From Ctenosaura bakeri (Eukaryota > Chordata > Lepidosauria > Squamata > Iguanidae): a DNA stretch of 64,000 nucleotides. Numbering within the stretch: position 1 is the stretch's first letter; each line of letters starts with the position of its first letter. The stretch is from contig CAOLHI010001238.1 of assembly GCA_948474755.1 (NCBI GenBank), positions 248,001-312,000 of the forward strand, in the 5' to 3' direction. Positions 32,911-45,300 of this stretch are shown here, piece by piece. The position numbers were made by a program, and so were the translations under genes. The notes beneath the pieces are model-generated. The model was not told the DNA's origin. It did no database searches and saw only the letters and a program-made list of their open reading frames with translations.

Positions 32911-34034
32911 TATTATTAGGTCCAGTAATATCAAATGCAAAGAATACCACAGCTTTCCTTTCTTTGGAAAAAAAAAACAGCTTTGGAAAACAAGCTAATA
33001 GAAAGTGAACTGTGGGACTCTGTAATCTGCTGTTATGTGCTAATCAGATTGGTATGTTATTGTAACTTCCTTTTCTTCTGTTAATAGCCTTTTCTGTGCT
33101 ACATAATAAATACCAATAACCTGTTGTTAAGGGGGAAAACTCATACAATATATGTTATTTGTTTTAGAATTGGTGCAGGATACAGTTGAGTATAGGAGAG
33201 AGATTTTTCTTTTTAACAAGGGGGAGCATTGTTTTCACTTTCTAATTTTATGTTGACCTATATTTTTACTTGAGGTAGAATAAAAACATACATTTTCCTG
33301 AGACTTTACCAAGATAAATTTTCTTAATATTGTGCATTCCAGAATACACAGCCAACTTATGCTGAAAGACTAAATGCATAGATCTGTTTTGCCTTGGGAT
33401 TACATTTCTCTCCTCATTTGTCAGCCACTATGGCAGCAAATCAAAGTATTGCAAATAGATCAGATCAAAGTTTTAAGAATACATTGTGCATACTTTTTCC
33501 TCACACTGGTATCATTGGTTGCACACAACAAGATTTCTGGCAGAGGATGGAAGGATATGGTTTGGGTGTGTGGGTGAGAGAAATAGAGAGAAAAGAACAT
33601 GAATCACCAAAAGAAGTCCTTAATGTATACTCCTGGGTGCCATATTGCATGACATCATCATCACTGCATTGACTGGGAAAGTCTAAGGGTCACTGTACAC
33701 ACAAACACACCTTTTTGTAGTGGCCATTGCTCAGAGCTGCTATATGTGGAACAGAAGTGTGGGTCTCAGCAGGCTAGGACTGGGGTGAATGAAGCACTAA
33801 ACAAGATATAAAGTCAGAACACTTTACATAATAAGATCTCAGATGAAGAATCTATCTCGAGTGGCAATGGAATAAGGAGGTAAGAATGCTGGGTGAGAAT
33901 GCAGACAAAGGGTAGAAGGGAAACAACTAGGCTAACAAGCAAGTTCTCAGAAGCCACACAGGCAAGGTCAAAGTCTGGCTGTTATGCAGGCCAAGACACT
34001 AAAAGTGGAAATGTTGTTGAATGCCAAATCCCAT
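32911..34034. other. Non-coding, nothing recognised
   Basis: No repeats or genes recognised. Confidence 0.4.
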
Positions 34035-34200
34035 CTGTTCTAACCAGATCCAGGAGATTTTGGGAGTTCACAGATTTTTTTTTTTTAAAAAGGAACTTTT
34101 CCAAGCTTTAGTACTAGCCATCATACAGGATGGTGAAGAATTATGGGAGTTGCCATCCAGCAATATCTAGAGAGTTACATATTCCCCACCTCTGTCCCTG
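34035..34200 (+). mobile_element. hAT-type MITE, two arms around a T-rich spacer
   Basis: GAGATTTTGGGAGTTCACAG, GGAACTTTTCCAAGC (as at 10488 and 27990), then GGTGAAGAATTATGGGAGTTG, CCATCCAGCAATATCTAGAG and TTCCCCACCTCTG (as in the MITE right ends). Confidence 0.55.
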
Positions 34201-34926
34201 AAATATATACATAGCCAATGAGCAACCTCTGATGGGTCGCTGGAAAAACAACATGAAAAGGCTTTTTTCCTTCTCTTTACACAATAGCCTTGAAATCCCT
34301 GTAGCTAATTTACAGAATGTGGCAGTGGGTGCCTCGTTGTCTCCCCCTTTTTGATGGTACCATTACTGCTGATTTTAGAAGATTACGAAATGGTCATTTT
34401 AAATAGTCAGGAAGTGGTATTCGTTGATTTTATTAAAGTCTTCCATATATTTCCTCACATAATTCAAGGGCTGGAACAGCTCCCCTTTACAGTGTTCCAG
34501 ACTGAGGGGCTTCCAAGTTCAAATCCCAGCTTCTGATGCCACACTTCTATTCCTTTTCTTATAAGCTTCCATCTAAGTTATTATTTGACATCAGCTGAAG
34601 CAGTGTGCAAGCTTTCTGTGTACAATTTAGGGCTATGCTTGAGCCACATGACTTTAGACATGAGCCAAAAACTGCAGGGACCCAGCAAAAAATAAGTGCC
34701 ACCAGCAGGGTGGTCAGTGTCCACCAAGCTTAAAGAGTACCAGCTGCCTTATTCCAGCAAGACCTGACAACTACTTACCATTCTCCTTGCATGGGTTGAA
34801 TAATTTTTTCAAAGCACGTTCTTAAATGAAGTCATCTGCATCTCCTTTTCTAAACTATGCTCCTGATTCATTGCAACCAGCAACTGAAGTCTTTATTATT
34901 CCTTGGACATTTTGAAAGAGAGACTC
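34201..34926. other. Non-coding, nothing recognised
   Basis: No repeats or genes recognised. Confidence 0.4.
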
Positions 34927-35049
34927 AGGGCTTTTTCACACTTTGGGGGGAAAACGAGGCGTTCTGATACTTACCGGGCTGGCGCACTCCCTCCATTGAT
35001 CCAGGCTGATCCGGAGCAGTGTGTGGCCATATATACCATATATAACATA
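34927..35049 (+). mobile_element. MITE-like terminus abutting the broken L1
   Basis: The left end CAGGGCTTTTTCACACTTTG and the word GATACTTACCGGGC resemble the ends of the elements at 61062 and 48618 (GGGCC..., CTTACC). It runs into L1 sequence at about 35050, where the L1 frame suddenly stops matching. It may mark the event that removed the L1 3' end. Confidence 0.4.
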
Positions 35050-35832
35050 ACGGGGCAGCCTTGACGTGTACCTCTTTGAATTTCAAATTTCTCAGCTTTT
35101 TGGCCGTTAATAATTAGGTGGGCACTTTGAGAAGAATAAATTGCTTTTAGCCAATTAATAAAATTAACTTCTAAATCCATTTCTTTGACATATTTTAATT
35201 AAAAACTTCCAATTCACTGTATCAAAAGCTTTTTCTATATCCAAAAAAAAAAAAAAGGCGATAAATTTTCTTTGGGGATGATTATCATAAAATTCTAAAA
35301 TATTAATTATATATTTCGTATTATCTTTAATTTGCCTCCCAGGGAGAAATCCCGCTTGCTCTTCTGAAATTATATTCTTTAATATTTCTTTTAATCTATT
35401 TGCTAAGATTGAAGTAAAGAGCTTATAATCAGAGTTTAAAAGTGATATCGGGCGATAATTCTTAATGTCCATTGGATCTTTCCCTGCTTTATGAATAAGT
35501 GTAATGTTCGCCTCTTTCCAGGTATTTGGCATTTCCCCATTTATCGCTTCATTCATTACTAATTGTAATATGGGGGCAAGTTTGTTTTGAAAGGTTTTAT
35601 AAAATTTAGACTTAATATATAGTACTACACCCCTTCTTTTTACATTTGGGACTGCCACAAATTCTTTTCCTAATTTTTTGTTACAAATCAAATGGATTTT
35701 TTCCTCCAGCACTCTAATTTCCTGCAAGCACACTATATCTAGGTTCTTTTTTTCAATAAAATGAAAAAATTTCTTCCTTTTTTGGGGTGATACAATTCCT
35801 TTAATGTTCCAGGAAAAAATCTTCAGATTCAT
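35050..35832 (-). pseudogene. L1 ORF2p, in-frame endonuclease-to-RT deletion, 3' truncated
   Basis: From ATG 35832, residues 1-83 are the L1 endonuclease N-terminus with the catalytic SWNIKG (Asn) and CLQEI (Glu) boxes. Without a stop the frame then continues as LAPILQLVMNEAI, NYRPISLL, GFLPGRQI and FLDIEKAFDTVNW, which are reverse-transcriptase regions. So roughly the C-terminal two thirds of the endonuclease and the region before RT are missing, yet 222 codons stay open. Near 35175 a frameshift moves to WLKAIYSSQ and RGTRQGCP, then L1 similarity ends. The catalytic YADD box lies in the lost part. Confidence 0.85.
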
Positions 35833-35999
35833 TGTATGAGGATCTAAAATCTATTTCTAATTAAATTTCTTCTCCGCTATCTGTCTTTTCTTCATTCTTC
35901 AGTTCCCTTGATTTGATCTTCTTCACTGCTCTGATCCTGAATATCTTCTCTTCTATCTTCCAGTTGTCTTCCTTCTCTTTCACTTTCTCGATCATTCTT

Positions 36000-36794
36000 A
36001 TATCTCTGTTGTTCTTTCCCATGTCTTCTCATGAATATCTTCGCTTCCTGCACTGTTTCTATTTTGATCTGCTTCCCTCAAAATATGAAGCTAAGACCTT
36101 CTAATCTACCCCACCAGTATGAAACATTTTGTGTTTTCAAAAAAGCTGTAATAAATTTATACTCATTCCTTTTCCTTAAAATCCTTGGTGGTATATCTTT
36201 ACATATTCAGACTTTAGTTTTGTCAATTGTCAGCTCGTTCTCTAAGCTCTTTTGAATTATCTCTTCCCTTGTTTTCCTCCGGACCAGCTGTATCATCACA
36301 TCTCGCGGGAGTTTCCTTTCTCTTGCTATTCTTGATTCTATTCTGTAGATTTTGTAGATCTCCCACTCCATCTTTTCTGTTGATATGTTTAGATACTCTG
36401 CTAGAGGTAGGATTAATCTTTCATATAAATTCTCATCCTTGCATTCCCTCAAACCTCTTATTTTAATGGAATTTTCTCTCACTTTAAGGTCCACCAGGGC
36501 TTTCTCGTCTAGAAATTGGTCTTGTTGTCTAGATATAGTTTCTATTGCTTCTTCTGATTCTTTCGCTTTTGCCTCTAATATTGTTACTCGGTCTTGGGTG
36601 TTTTTCAAATCTTCTTGAAGTCCTCCTAATGCAATTTTTATTCCTTTCAATTCATTTTTGAAATCTTGTCTCATTTCTCCCCTCAGGTCTTTCATCTCTT
36701 GTCTCATCTCCAATTTGATGTTCCTAATCTCTTCAAATAGCGTCATTTGGTATTTGTCTGCTTTATTTTGTTCCGATTTCATTTCAGTTTTCAC
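36000..36794 (-). pseudogene. L1 ORF1p, nearly intact with a late frameshift
   Basis: From ATG 36794 the first 195 codons are open to 36207. Residues 1-90 are a charged, heptad-like coiled coil (EIRNIKLEMRQEMKDLRGEM). Residues 100-180 are the RNA-binding region with VRENSIKIRGLRE and YRIESRIARERKLPRDV. After the stop the C-terminal domain continues in another frame (KDIPPRILRKR-like) to about 36000. ORF1p is the nucleic-acid chaperone that packages L1 RNA. Only one or two frame errors separate it from an intact gene, so the copy is fairly young. Confidence 0.8.
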
Positions 36795-38420
36795 TATTGG
36801 TTCTCATGACAATTTCCGTTGGTTAGTGGTTGTGGTCATCTTTGTTGTTCTTGAAGTCATCTTGTGTCCATGGAGTTGCCCCATGAAGTTAAATTTGTTA
36901 TCGACACTTTGATTGGGCTTAAAAGTTCTTTTATCATAGATTACTTAGTATGAACTGATCTACCACTTTACACTTCTTTCACTAATAATAATAGTTCAGT
37001 CTCAATTCATTTGATATACCTGGTTTCAATAGGTTTCAGCAAAGTTCATTCGATATCAATAACAATATCAATATCAATACCCTCAAATATACTTACTTTC
37101 CTTTTACCAAAATTACTATTGCAATTTAATTCTAATCATTCCATCAAACATAAGCTTATATATTTCAATCTATTCTCTTCTAAATTCCCAAAACTAGGAT
37201 AAATCAATTAGATAGGTCAATTTCAATCACTACTATTAATTCCTTTAGCACTTCTTCAAATCTAAGTCACTTTTATAATTCTAAGGTAGCTATACAATCT
37301 ATGCCAATTATTTAAAGATCTAGCAACAGTTCATATATTTAAAGAACAGAGTAAATTTATAGCTATAATAACGATTTAAAAAAGCATATATTAAGTAAAA
37401 TATTTCTTTCCACAGAACAATATTTGTATATTTGTGACAGACCTATATCGTCTCTTCACACAGCTTCAACCTCGCTTTCTGGCTTTGTCTTTCCTCTGAC
37501 CTGCTCCTTCTTGTTTCCTCTAGATCTTTCAGTCTTTCAGTCCTCCATTAAACTAATTCCTTTATTCCGTCGTTCCATTGTTCTTCAGCACCTGTAATCA
37601 CACGGGCTCTAACCCCGGATGTAAACACAATCCCTTTTTCTGAACAATGTCTATTACTCCAAAAACTTTTTTACCAATTTTTCTATAGTTATAAAGTTAA
37701 GGTCTCGCAGGTCTCGTAAACCTTTTCCCTGTCTCCACTGTCACCGCTACCTCTGCCACTCCGTCATGGATCACTGCCTCCTCTTCTCTTCTCTCCACTC
37801 TCCCGCCTCCGTTAAGAGAATCTTGTTACTTAAGTCCTCTCTTAAACGATATACAATCACTCAGATTTCTCAAAGAGAGACGATTGTCCCTATATTAAAT
37901 GAAAACTTTGAGATCCTAAGGGGTGGGTTAAACTTAACAGTTTTAAAGTTCCACGCTAGCTTCAGTAATGGCTCACAAAGCACATGTTTGCCGGCTAGCG
38001 TTTTCTTCCATCCCCCACCTTCCTTCCTCCATCTAGTTGTTGACTCTTTTTGAATATCTTACCCTAAGAATTTCCAAATGGGTTTTAATCTCTGTAGGGA
38101 TGAGATGTCGAACTTAGCAGCTCTTCCTCGACCAAAGTCCTTTATTTTAAAAGCAGTTCGTGGGCGCCGCTTGTAAGCCTGGGCAACAACAGATGGCCAT
38201 AGCTGCTTTGATCCGCATCGTCCCTCTGCTGCCGTCTTTCGCAGTCTCGCTCAGATGGCAGCTACAGGACGCGAACAAATCTCCGGAGCCCTTTTAAATC
38301 CCCCCTATACCAAGGGGGTATTTTGGCTGTACCACAAAAGTCGCCAGCCGCTCTCAGCCATCCGTTAAAGGTCCCCCGTTCACAGAGCTTTACAGGGAGC
38401 CTTGCCGCGGCACCATTAGT
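36795..38420 (-). promoter_or_regulatory. L1 5' UTR / internal promoter region
   Basis: This is the region upstream of ORF1. Its outer part (38100-38420) is CpG-rich compared with the surroundings, contains GCCATCTGAGCGAGAC and GCCGCGGCAAGG on the minus strand, and is a likely home of the internal polymerase II promoter of L1. The inner part (36900-37500) is AT-rich. The exact 5' boundary near 38420 is an estimate from the change in composition. Confidence 0.5.
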
Positions 38421-39142
38421 TGAACCTGAAGATCTTTTTGGTGCATATCTTACAGCAACTCCATGCAAGGAAGTAGGAGAAGGCTGCTGGTCAACAGTTG
38501 TTTTTGGTTCTGTGCCCCAAGCTATGCTGTCCTGAGTACCATTCTGGATTTTGCTCAACACCAGCCTGAGACATTTTGCTACCTGAGGCAGGCCACCAAA
38601 TGGTTCCCTCCCACTCACCCAAGTCAAGGTGCATAGCACTCAAAGCTGGACAAACTATTTTGACACAAAATCCCATAATCAACCTTTCCTGTACCTGGCA
38701 GTAAAAGTTTAAAAATACCAGGAAAATAACTAGCAATTTACTAGCATAATCTGATACTTGAGGAAGCTGCCTCATTCTGCTTAGAGCTTGGCTAGACCTG
38801 GCTCTGCTAGATGTTGCCTTCTGCCTTACTCTGGATTTGATGTACCCCCTATTATTTTAGGTATATATTTTCAGAAAACCTAATCTATCAAATTTGATCC
38901 CCACCTGACTATGGAACGTTCTTCATCTATTCTCATATATCTGTAAGCTTATGTCTCTTGTTGGTAATTTTAGCAAGTATGAGACTTGAGACTAAATGCT
39001 CATCACCTATAGTGTCCAGCCCTGGTCTTGAGTCATAGCTGTTGTTACGCTTCTATTTTTTTTCCTGCCTTTAAAATTAGAGCCGATAGACCACAAGGCA
39101 CTAGATAAGAAACAGTAAACGATTCACTGCAACTTTCTTCAG
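38421..39142. other. Non-coding, nothing firmly recognised
   Basis: GCCTGAGACATTTTGCTACC and TGAGGCAGGCCACC near 38560 recall a common lizard dispersed repeat, but the ends are not definable. Confidence 0.35.
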
Positions 39143-39188
39143 GAAGCGCTGGTTAAAACCAAGCCTGTGGATGATGCAAATGTGTCAG
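39143..39188 (+). other. Candidate 46-nt exon (splice-site pair)
   Basis: CAACTTTCTTCAG precedes GAAGCGCTGGTTAAAACC... and TGTGTCAG is followed by GTGAGCAC, a good donor. The intervening 46 bases are open in at least one frame. There is no neighbouring exon to support it. It could be a non-coding RNA exon or chance. Confidence 0.15.
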
Positions 39189-40653
39189 GTGAGCACATTC
39201 ATTGTTCCAACACCCCAGGAGTACCTCCGGCAGCAAGGGCAGCTAAGGACAATGCTTATCCACTCCCTTCCTTTCTGTTGGCTTACTTCTCTTTCCTCTT
39301 AGGAATGTATCTGGACATATGTGTGAGCGGCATTTATCACAAACTTGCTTCTACACATAAGAAGTTCTTGGCATGAATTCTGAAAGGCATGGGTTGCAGA
39401 CTAATAAAGGTCTTTTGAAGAATGCCAGCTTTACAGACAAGAGAGGGCAGTACATGGCACTATTAAGGATAACAAGAAGAAGAATCCTCTGATGGGAAAT
39501 CTAATAAATGTAGTGGCATGCTGTAATAAAGAGCACTTGAAAATGGATGAGGTATAACAAAATTATTCATAAAGACAAATCGGAAAGGGTGTCATGCTGA
39601 GTGGTTACATGCAGTTAGACGGAGCACTAACAAGGTTATCACGGCAAGCGGAGTGCTGGTGAGCACACAGATGCTCCCCTAGCTAGCACAAAGAGGAAAA
39701 TTGTATGTGTGTGTGTGTTTACCTGCCAAAATGGGAAAGGTACGAGTTCATAGGTGTGCTCAATCATGCTACTGCTTTTTAGTAATTCAGTGCCAAGTGC
39801 CATTATTGGCTCATTTAGCTCAGTGTAAAAAATGTATAAAATTCCCTTTCAGATTCTATGATAAAAGGATTGTAGTCCAAAGTGTTTTCCTTCTACTCTG
39901 TTAGCTTCTTATTTTGGTGCCATATCATTTAGTGCACACTGCAATTTTATAAATAACATAATAATAATGTGTACGGTGCTACAGAAATTTTTACCAGTTA
40001 TATTCATATCTTTTCTCTTTAGCCCTGACCTTCTCTCTTCCTGATCCCATTTTTTTAATGCTAAATTTCCTCCTAAATGTCTTACCAACATCAAATTGAA
40101 CATGGATAAGATGGTGTTCATGGATAAGATGGCCTACCTCTGGAAATCTGGAAGACAGTATACAATGGTATCAAACAAACAAGCAGATAAATGATTGAGA
40201 TCATTCTTTCCTTTGACAGCTAGCTTTGCAGTCTATGGGTCTTGTTTTCAGCTCCTTCCTTCCTCCCCTCTTTCCATGTGCAATCCATTGCCGTGGCATG
40301 TTCATAATCTCCGAAATCAGTCCTTTCCCCCATTGTCCTTATCACTGCTAAACCTTTGTCAGGACATCCCCTGCCCCAAATACAGCATTGTTGTTCCTAG
40401 TTGTTCTTCAGCTTTCTCTTTCTCAGAATTGTACCGCTTCTCTTCTTAAGTCTCTGCAATGGACTCCATCATTCCCTGCATTCATCCTTCTGTCCCTTCC
40501 CTTTCTTCAATGCAGTGTCCAAGTACTCCTGCTGATAACATATTATCTCAGATTGTAGACAGGGGTGTCATGTTGTTTTAGGTTGGATGGCCTCCTACCA
40601 TCCATTTAGCATCATTATCGAGCTTATCCTTGAGATGGGAAGAATTTGAGCAC
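39189..40653. other. Non-coding, nothing recognised
   Basis: No repeats or genes recognised; a short (TG)n at about 39704-39719. Confidence 0.4.
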
Positions 40654-40710
40654 CAGGGGTAGGGAACTGTAGGCCCTCTGAAGTATGGCCCTCTGAAGTT
40701 ACCTTGAAAG
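40654..40710 (+). mobile_element. hAT-type MITE left end
   Basis: CAGGGGTAGGGAACTGTAGG followed by CCCTCTGAAG, repeated as GGCCCTCTGAAG. This is a terminus of the family ending GGGCCACATATTACCCACCCCT at 41710. Confidence 0.5.
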
Positions 40711-41358
40711 CCACACTACTTCTCCATGACACCATTATTTAGTAATTTCCCACCTTCCATGCAGTTTTTATTTCCTCATTCTGAATGCTTGAAATGCTTC
40801 TGCTATGACTTATTTACTAACAGTAAGAGTTTTAAGCTAAACTTAAAAGCTTGCCCTTTTCCCTTTGGCCTCACTCACTCCTGCACTGTGGGCCCCAAGA
40901 ATTTCTCTGACATCTAGTTTCAGACTTCAGGTTGAAAAAGATTACTTACCCTTGTTAGGGAGTCTTAAACCCCACCCCCATCAATTCACAAAATCTGGAG
41001 TGTTAAGACAAGGATGTCATAGCTCAGAGCTTGGAAATTTATTACAGATTATGAGTAACTTGGAATTATTTTTATGATTATCATTTTGCAAAGACAAAGG
41101 CATAAACAAATTATCTGCAGTTAATGCTTCACAATAACAAAGGCACCTAATTTACCTGATTGTAGTAGCCATATTCACATAAATGTGCATAGAAGCCCTC
41201 CTCAGAACTGGATAGCTGGTCTAGAGAAGTCAGGGACAGGGAAAATTGTGTGCGTGCCCTGGTCTTCTCTTCACCTTTTCAGCTTCAAGATGTACAATCT
41301 AAATGACCACAGAGGTTTGTTCTCAACAACTCATTCTCCAAGCTTAGGAAAATTTTCT
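40711..41358. other. Non-coding, nothing recognised
   Basis: No repeats or genes recognised. Confidence 0.4.
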
Positions 41359-41712
41359 TCATTGGAACACAACTCCCAGAAATTGCCAGCCAGCATGACC
41401 AGTCCCCATGCTGGCTGGGGGAGTCTGGGAGCTGTGGTCCAGCTAAGTAGCCTCCCAAGCTTTAATCCAGGGGAAAGAATTGAGGCCCTCACACCCAGCA
41501 GCCCTAGCCAATATTGCTAGTGGTAAGGAATGCTGGGAGTTGCAGCCTAAGAACATCTGGAGGGCCACATGGATGTCAATTCTTGAGGAAGCTGTGACTC
41601 TCCAGATGTTGCTGGACTGCAGCTCCCCTTCCTCCCACTGGTAACTCTAGCTAGGATTGATAGTATGCGAGGGCTTCTAGAGGGCCACATATTACCCACC
41701 CCTACTGTAAAA
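41359..41712. mobile_element. Cluster of three hAT-type MITE pieces
   Basis: (a) 41365-41445, a palindromic core around CCAGCCAGCATG...CATGCTGGCTGG with CTCCCAG and CTGGGAG arms; (b) 41490-41575, a right arm GCTGGGAGTTGCAGCC, ACATCTGGAGGGCCACATGG; (c) 41590-41712, CTCCAGATGTTGCTGGACTG, CAGCTCCCC, then CTAGAGGGCCACATATTACC and CACCCCT. All belong to the family seen at 4936 and 27613. Nested or tandem insertion is likely. Confidence 0.65.
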
Positions 41713-44700
41713 TGGAGGGCAGCACAAAACAGAAGACACAAAATCTATTTTCAAGTCAGTGTCAAGGTAGGAGAGCTAGTCATATGAATGTAAAGCACCC
41801 TTCTTCAGACCTAAATCACATCAAGCCATGGCTATGCCTATGAGTATCAGTGGTCATGGCTACAGCCAGGTTTTTTAGCTTAAAAAAAAAGTCAAGAATT
41901 ATTCTTTTTTTCTCCCTCTTCTTTCCACAACTGAAATTGGCCTCTGGGGATTTTCCCTTTAAGATCACAATTTAATTGACGTGTCGAGCCAGTTCTACAT
42001 GTGGCAAGACAGAAAAGCCCAGCGTCTGCATTAGGATTCCTTGTGGAGTTCTGCAGGTTTTTGCCAGGTTAGTTAAGGAATTTCTATTGGTCTTTGCCTC
42101 CAACCTTAAAATGATGAAACGGTCTCCCAGCGTTTCATCAGTGCTTCTCATCTTCAGAAGACCAACACGATATTATAGGTAAGCTTATTAGGCAGTTGTG
42201 GCAGTATTCAAACAGACCCGAGCAATTTGTTTTAAGATGACTACCTTCAAATATCACTCCGTGAACCTCTCCCACCCCACACACTTGCCACTTCCTACTC
42301 ATATCTCGGCTTATAGAAAAGATAAAGTGCAGTTTGGGAAGGATATTCATAAAGAAAATGAATGGTGGATGCTGCCCAAATAATGTTTCCTTTATAGAAA
42401 CCACAAAATGCCAATCATTCACACACCTCTCTCTTAAAAGGCTCCTAATGAGCTAGGCTGCACTCGCCTTACACTGATGTGACTGAAGTGCAAATCCAGA
42501 AACAAAGAATGACATTGACTTCTAGTCTGAAAATGCTAACAGGCCCTAGCGCTCAAAGGGCCTTTTCACACATCAAGTTAAATGATGGTCTTGCATTACA
42601 TGAATGAGCCCTGTTCTCATGCACCCCATCCTCCCTCCCTGATCTTTTGGGGTTAGCTTATTAGGCAGTTGCTCTGCCCTTCTGGTGAAGCTGTGAAGAG
42701 GAGATCACAGAACTGTCTAGAAATTAACCAGAGTTCTTTGTTCCATCTGAACTTGGGAGGGCCTGGAAGAATTTGTTGAATCAAGCTGGGATCAGCCTAA
42801 GCTTTGTGAACCTGGTTTATTCCCTTACCATAGTTTAAGTAAGCCAGAGCCCTCCTCCCCTCCCCTACCAATGGTGGTTGTGGGCATCCATGTCAGAGTG
42901 GGGCAGTCACTTAATTCTGGATCTTAGTCAGCACTTTAAATCAATTACCAAGAGTCAAAAACCTATTTAAAGGATAGGGCACTGCAGCTGGGATAGGTTC
43001 TTTAAAGTTAAGATTAAAGCTCAGTGTGGATTCACAGCCCCATTGAAAATGGGGAAGCCACATTCAACCACACTCCCCCTCCCAATCAGATGTGATCAAT
43101 AAATTGTGCTTGATTTGAAAGGAGAAGTAAGCGATTCTTATCTCTCCATGGCTTTGCCACTCTGGTGGAAAGGAGAGTTATGCAAATGAAATCCTCATTG
43201 ATGTAACACTAAGTGATAGCTTAGACCAGGGTATAAGGCAATGGCAGTGAGCTGTGTGTGGACCCACTTTGACATGGAATCCCCCAGCCACCATTGGTAA
43301 GAGAGGAAGGGCTCTGGCTTGCTTAAACTGTTTCATGTGGCCCGCTACCACTGAAAGAAACACAATGTCGCTCGCTGCCAACAAAACAAACACACCCAGT
43401 TGGATACAATTGCAATGGTACTTTTACTCCCTTTAGAATGGGGAATCGCTCCTGTTCTCTTTAAGCCTCTCAATGCCTCCTTCACCATAAAGAGCCACTT
43501 TATTTGGCACCTGATAGCAGCTGCAACCGCTGGAACCTTCATGGTGACTAATAAACTGTAGTAGAGGGAATAGTGACTCACAGCTTCTGTGTCGGCAATA
43601 TAATGATTCTGATCTCGGTCTTATCTGAGACGTCAAAAGAAGGTATCCAAAGTACTGAATATATTTTGGGGTTCGAATTCAATATCCTGGACTGTTCCTT
43701 TAAATGATGGGATAAAACGCTTAGTGGATTCACTGTGCCTTTGCTCCCACTGAATAGAAACCACACAATGGAAGCAGCAGAGGTGTCAGCAGAATCATTG
43801 CTGCATCCCTTGGTGAGATGGGGTGGGTCCAATGCAGTACTTCACACTGTGAAGTTGTCTATCTCTGACTTAGATTTACATTTGTGCAGGCTGAATATTA
43901 TTTCTTCAGATTGTCATTTATGAAACCTCAACTCTTCCATACACTCTTGGAATACAAATTCTATCATTCCTGACCATTGGCCATGCTTACCTAAAGGAGG
44001 CTCAATCCATCAAAAGAACAAACACATTTGATGTGATGAGTGCAAATGAATAAAAATAGATCCAAACTCCCCTACTAATAATTATTTTAAGGGAAAAACT
44101 TGGCTATGTAGAGAAATAGTTTTGTCTGTTTGGTTTGCTTTGCTGTAGCCAACCATGTCTGCAAATAATTCTAGGAGCTTACGTACTGTAAATGGCCAGG
44201 CTCTGCGGTGTTAATGAAAGTGTTAATACATGGGTTTCTCCTTATTACGGAGACCACAGTAGCCACAAGTTTATGCCTGAAGTAAGATGCCATGTACCAG
44301 TCTTGGGCCAAAGGGTTAAAACAATGAGCAATTCCAAAAGATGGAAAACACATGCCACACTGGGCAATGGTTCAGAGATACCATGTCACCATGAGTGTGA
44401 AGGAACATCAAATGCAGCTCCAGAGTGTTTACATTGCCTAAAATAAATTTTGAAAAATGTAAGCACAGGCCTCAATGGGGCCCTAGCTTCAGGTTTAAAA
44501 TAAACCTCCAAGGATGTAATTATTTTCCTGTTCATATTGAACATCTCAGGTATAAAAGGAGGAAAAATATATGGCTTGTATTCAGTACAGGTTGCTGTAG
44601 AATCAAACAGAGAGGAGGCCAAGATCTATGCCATGAAAAGCCCATTCTCTTTGCAGTGTCCATTCCTCCCCAAGGCCCCATGCTTCACTCCAGCAGAAGG

Positions 44701-45093
44701 CATTGTGTGTGTGAAACTGAACAAATAGTTTTTCACTCAGTGATGATTGCATCATAGAATGTCTTGGTTGTGTGAAAAAGTGTCACCTGATGTTAAGGCA
44801 AATGCAATATTCCTTGCTGGTCATGCTTTCAGCAGCCTGTCGTCAAACGTTTATGACCTGCAAGCCATGTCAACACTTAAACTATAACTGAGCAATGTTT
44901 GAAGTTGCTTGATTCTGCCTACTAATTCATTCCGGCCATAATTTCTAGCAATACTGATTCTGCCCACTGATTTGATTCCTGGGAACATATATGAGAAGTG
45001 GCGGGATCACTCTGTGTCCTTTTCATGTATGGTCAGTCGTTAGTCCATTCTGTCTAGGCAACAACAGCTTCCATGACTGATACCTAAGCAGTA
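41713..45093. other. Non-coding, possible conserved and MITE sequence
   Basis: 41940-42180 and 42430-42560 are repeat-free with texture like conserved non-coding DNA. GGGCCTTTTCACACATC at 42559 looks like a MITE terminus without a visible partner. No gene is recognised. Confidence 0.3.
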
Positions 45094-45300
45094 TCAGGCA
45101 TTTCCACATTAAACTGTTATGGTGCTATTATTCCACTTTCAACATCATGGGGAGTTCTGGGCTTTGTAGTTTACTGAGGCCAAAGAGCTCTCTGACTGAG
45201 AATTCTAAAGGCCCCTCCCTATACTGCAAACCCCAGGATTCCATAGGATGTTGAAAATGGAATAGCAGCACTATAACAGTGTCATGTGGAAATGGCCATA
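45094..45300. mobile_element. Palindromic hAT-like MITE 'P', copy 1
   Basis: The ends CAGGCATTTCCACATTAAAC and, in reverse complement, TGGCCATTTCCACATGACAC are inverted copies. Inner arms CCACTTTCAACATCATGG and, reversed, CCATTTTCAACATCCTATGG continue the palindrome, around a centre GAGCTCTCTGACTGAGAATTC. About 205 bp and without genes. It is nearly collinear with 51814-52019. Its core also occurs inside the three Helitrons. Confidence 0.8.

Larger units (their letters stand above)
35050..38420 (-). mobile_element. L1 LINE with 5' UTR and ORF1 but no 3' end
   Basis: Read on the minus strand: a CpG-rich 5' UTR (about 38420-36795), ORF1 (36794 downward), then ORF2 (from 35832) ending abruptly within the reverse transcriptase at about 35050. 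It is much less decayed than the plus-strand L1 at 18160. L1 copies normally lose 5' sequence and keep their 3' end, because copying starts at the 3' tail. Here the opposite holds, so the 3' part was probably lost later by deletion or recombination. Confidence 0.85.

Noticed and set aside
45094..45300. 8-bp target duplication for MITE 'P'
   Set aside because: The flanks do not match convincingly in either copy, so I do not claim one.
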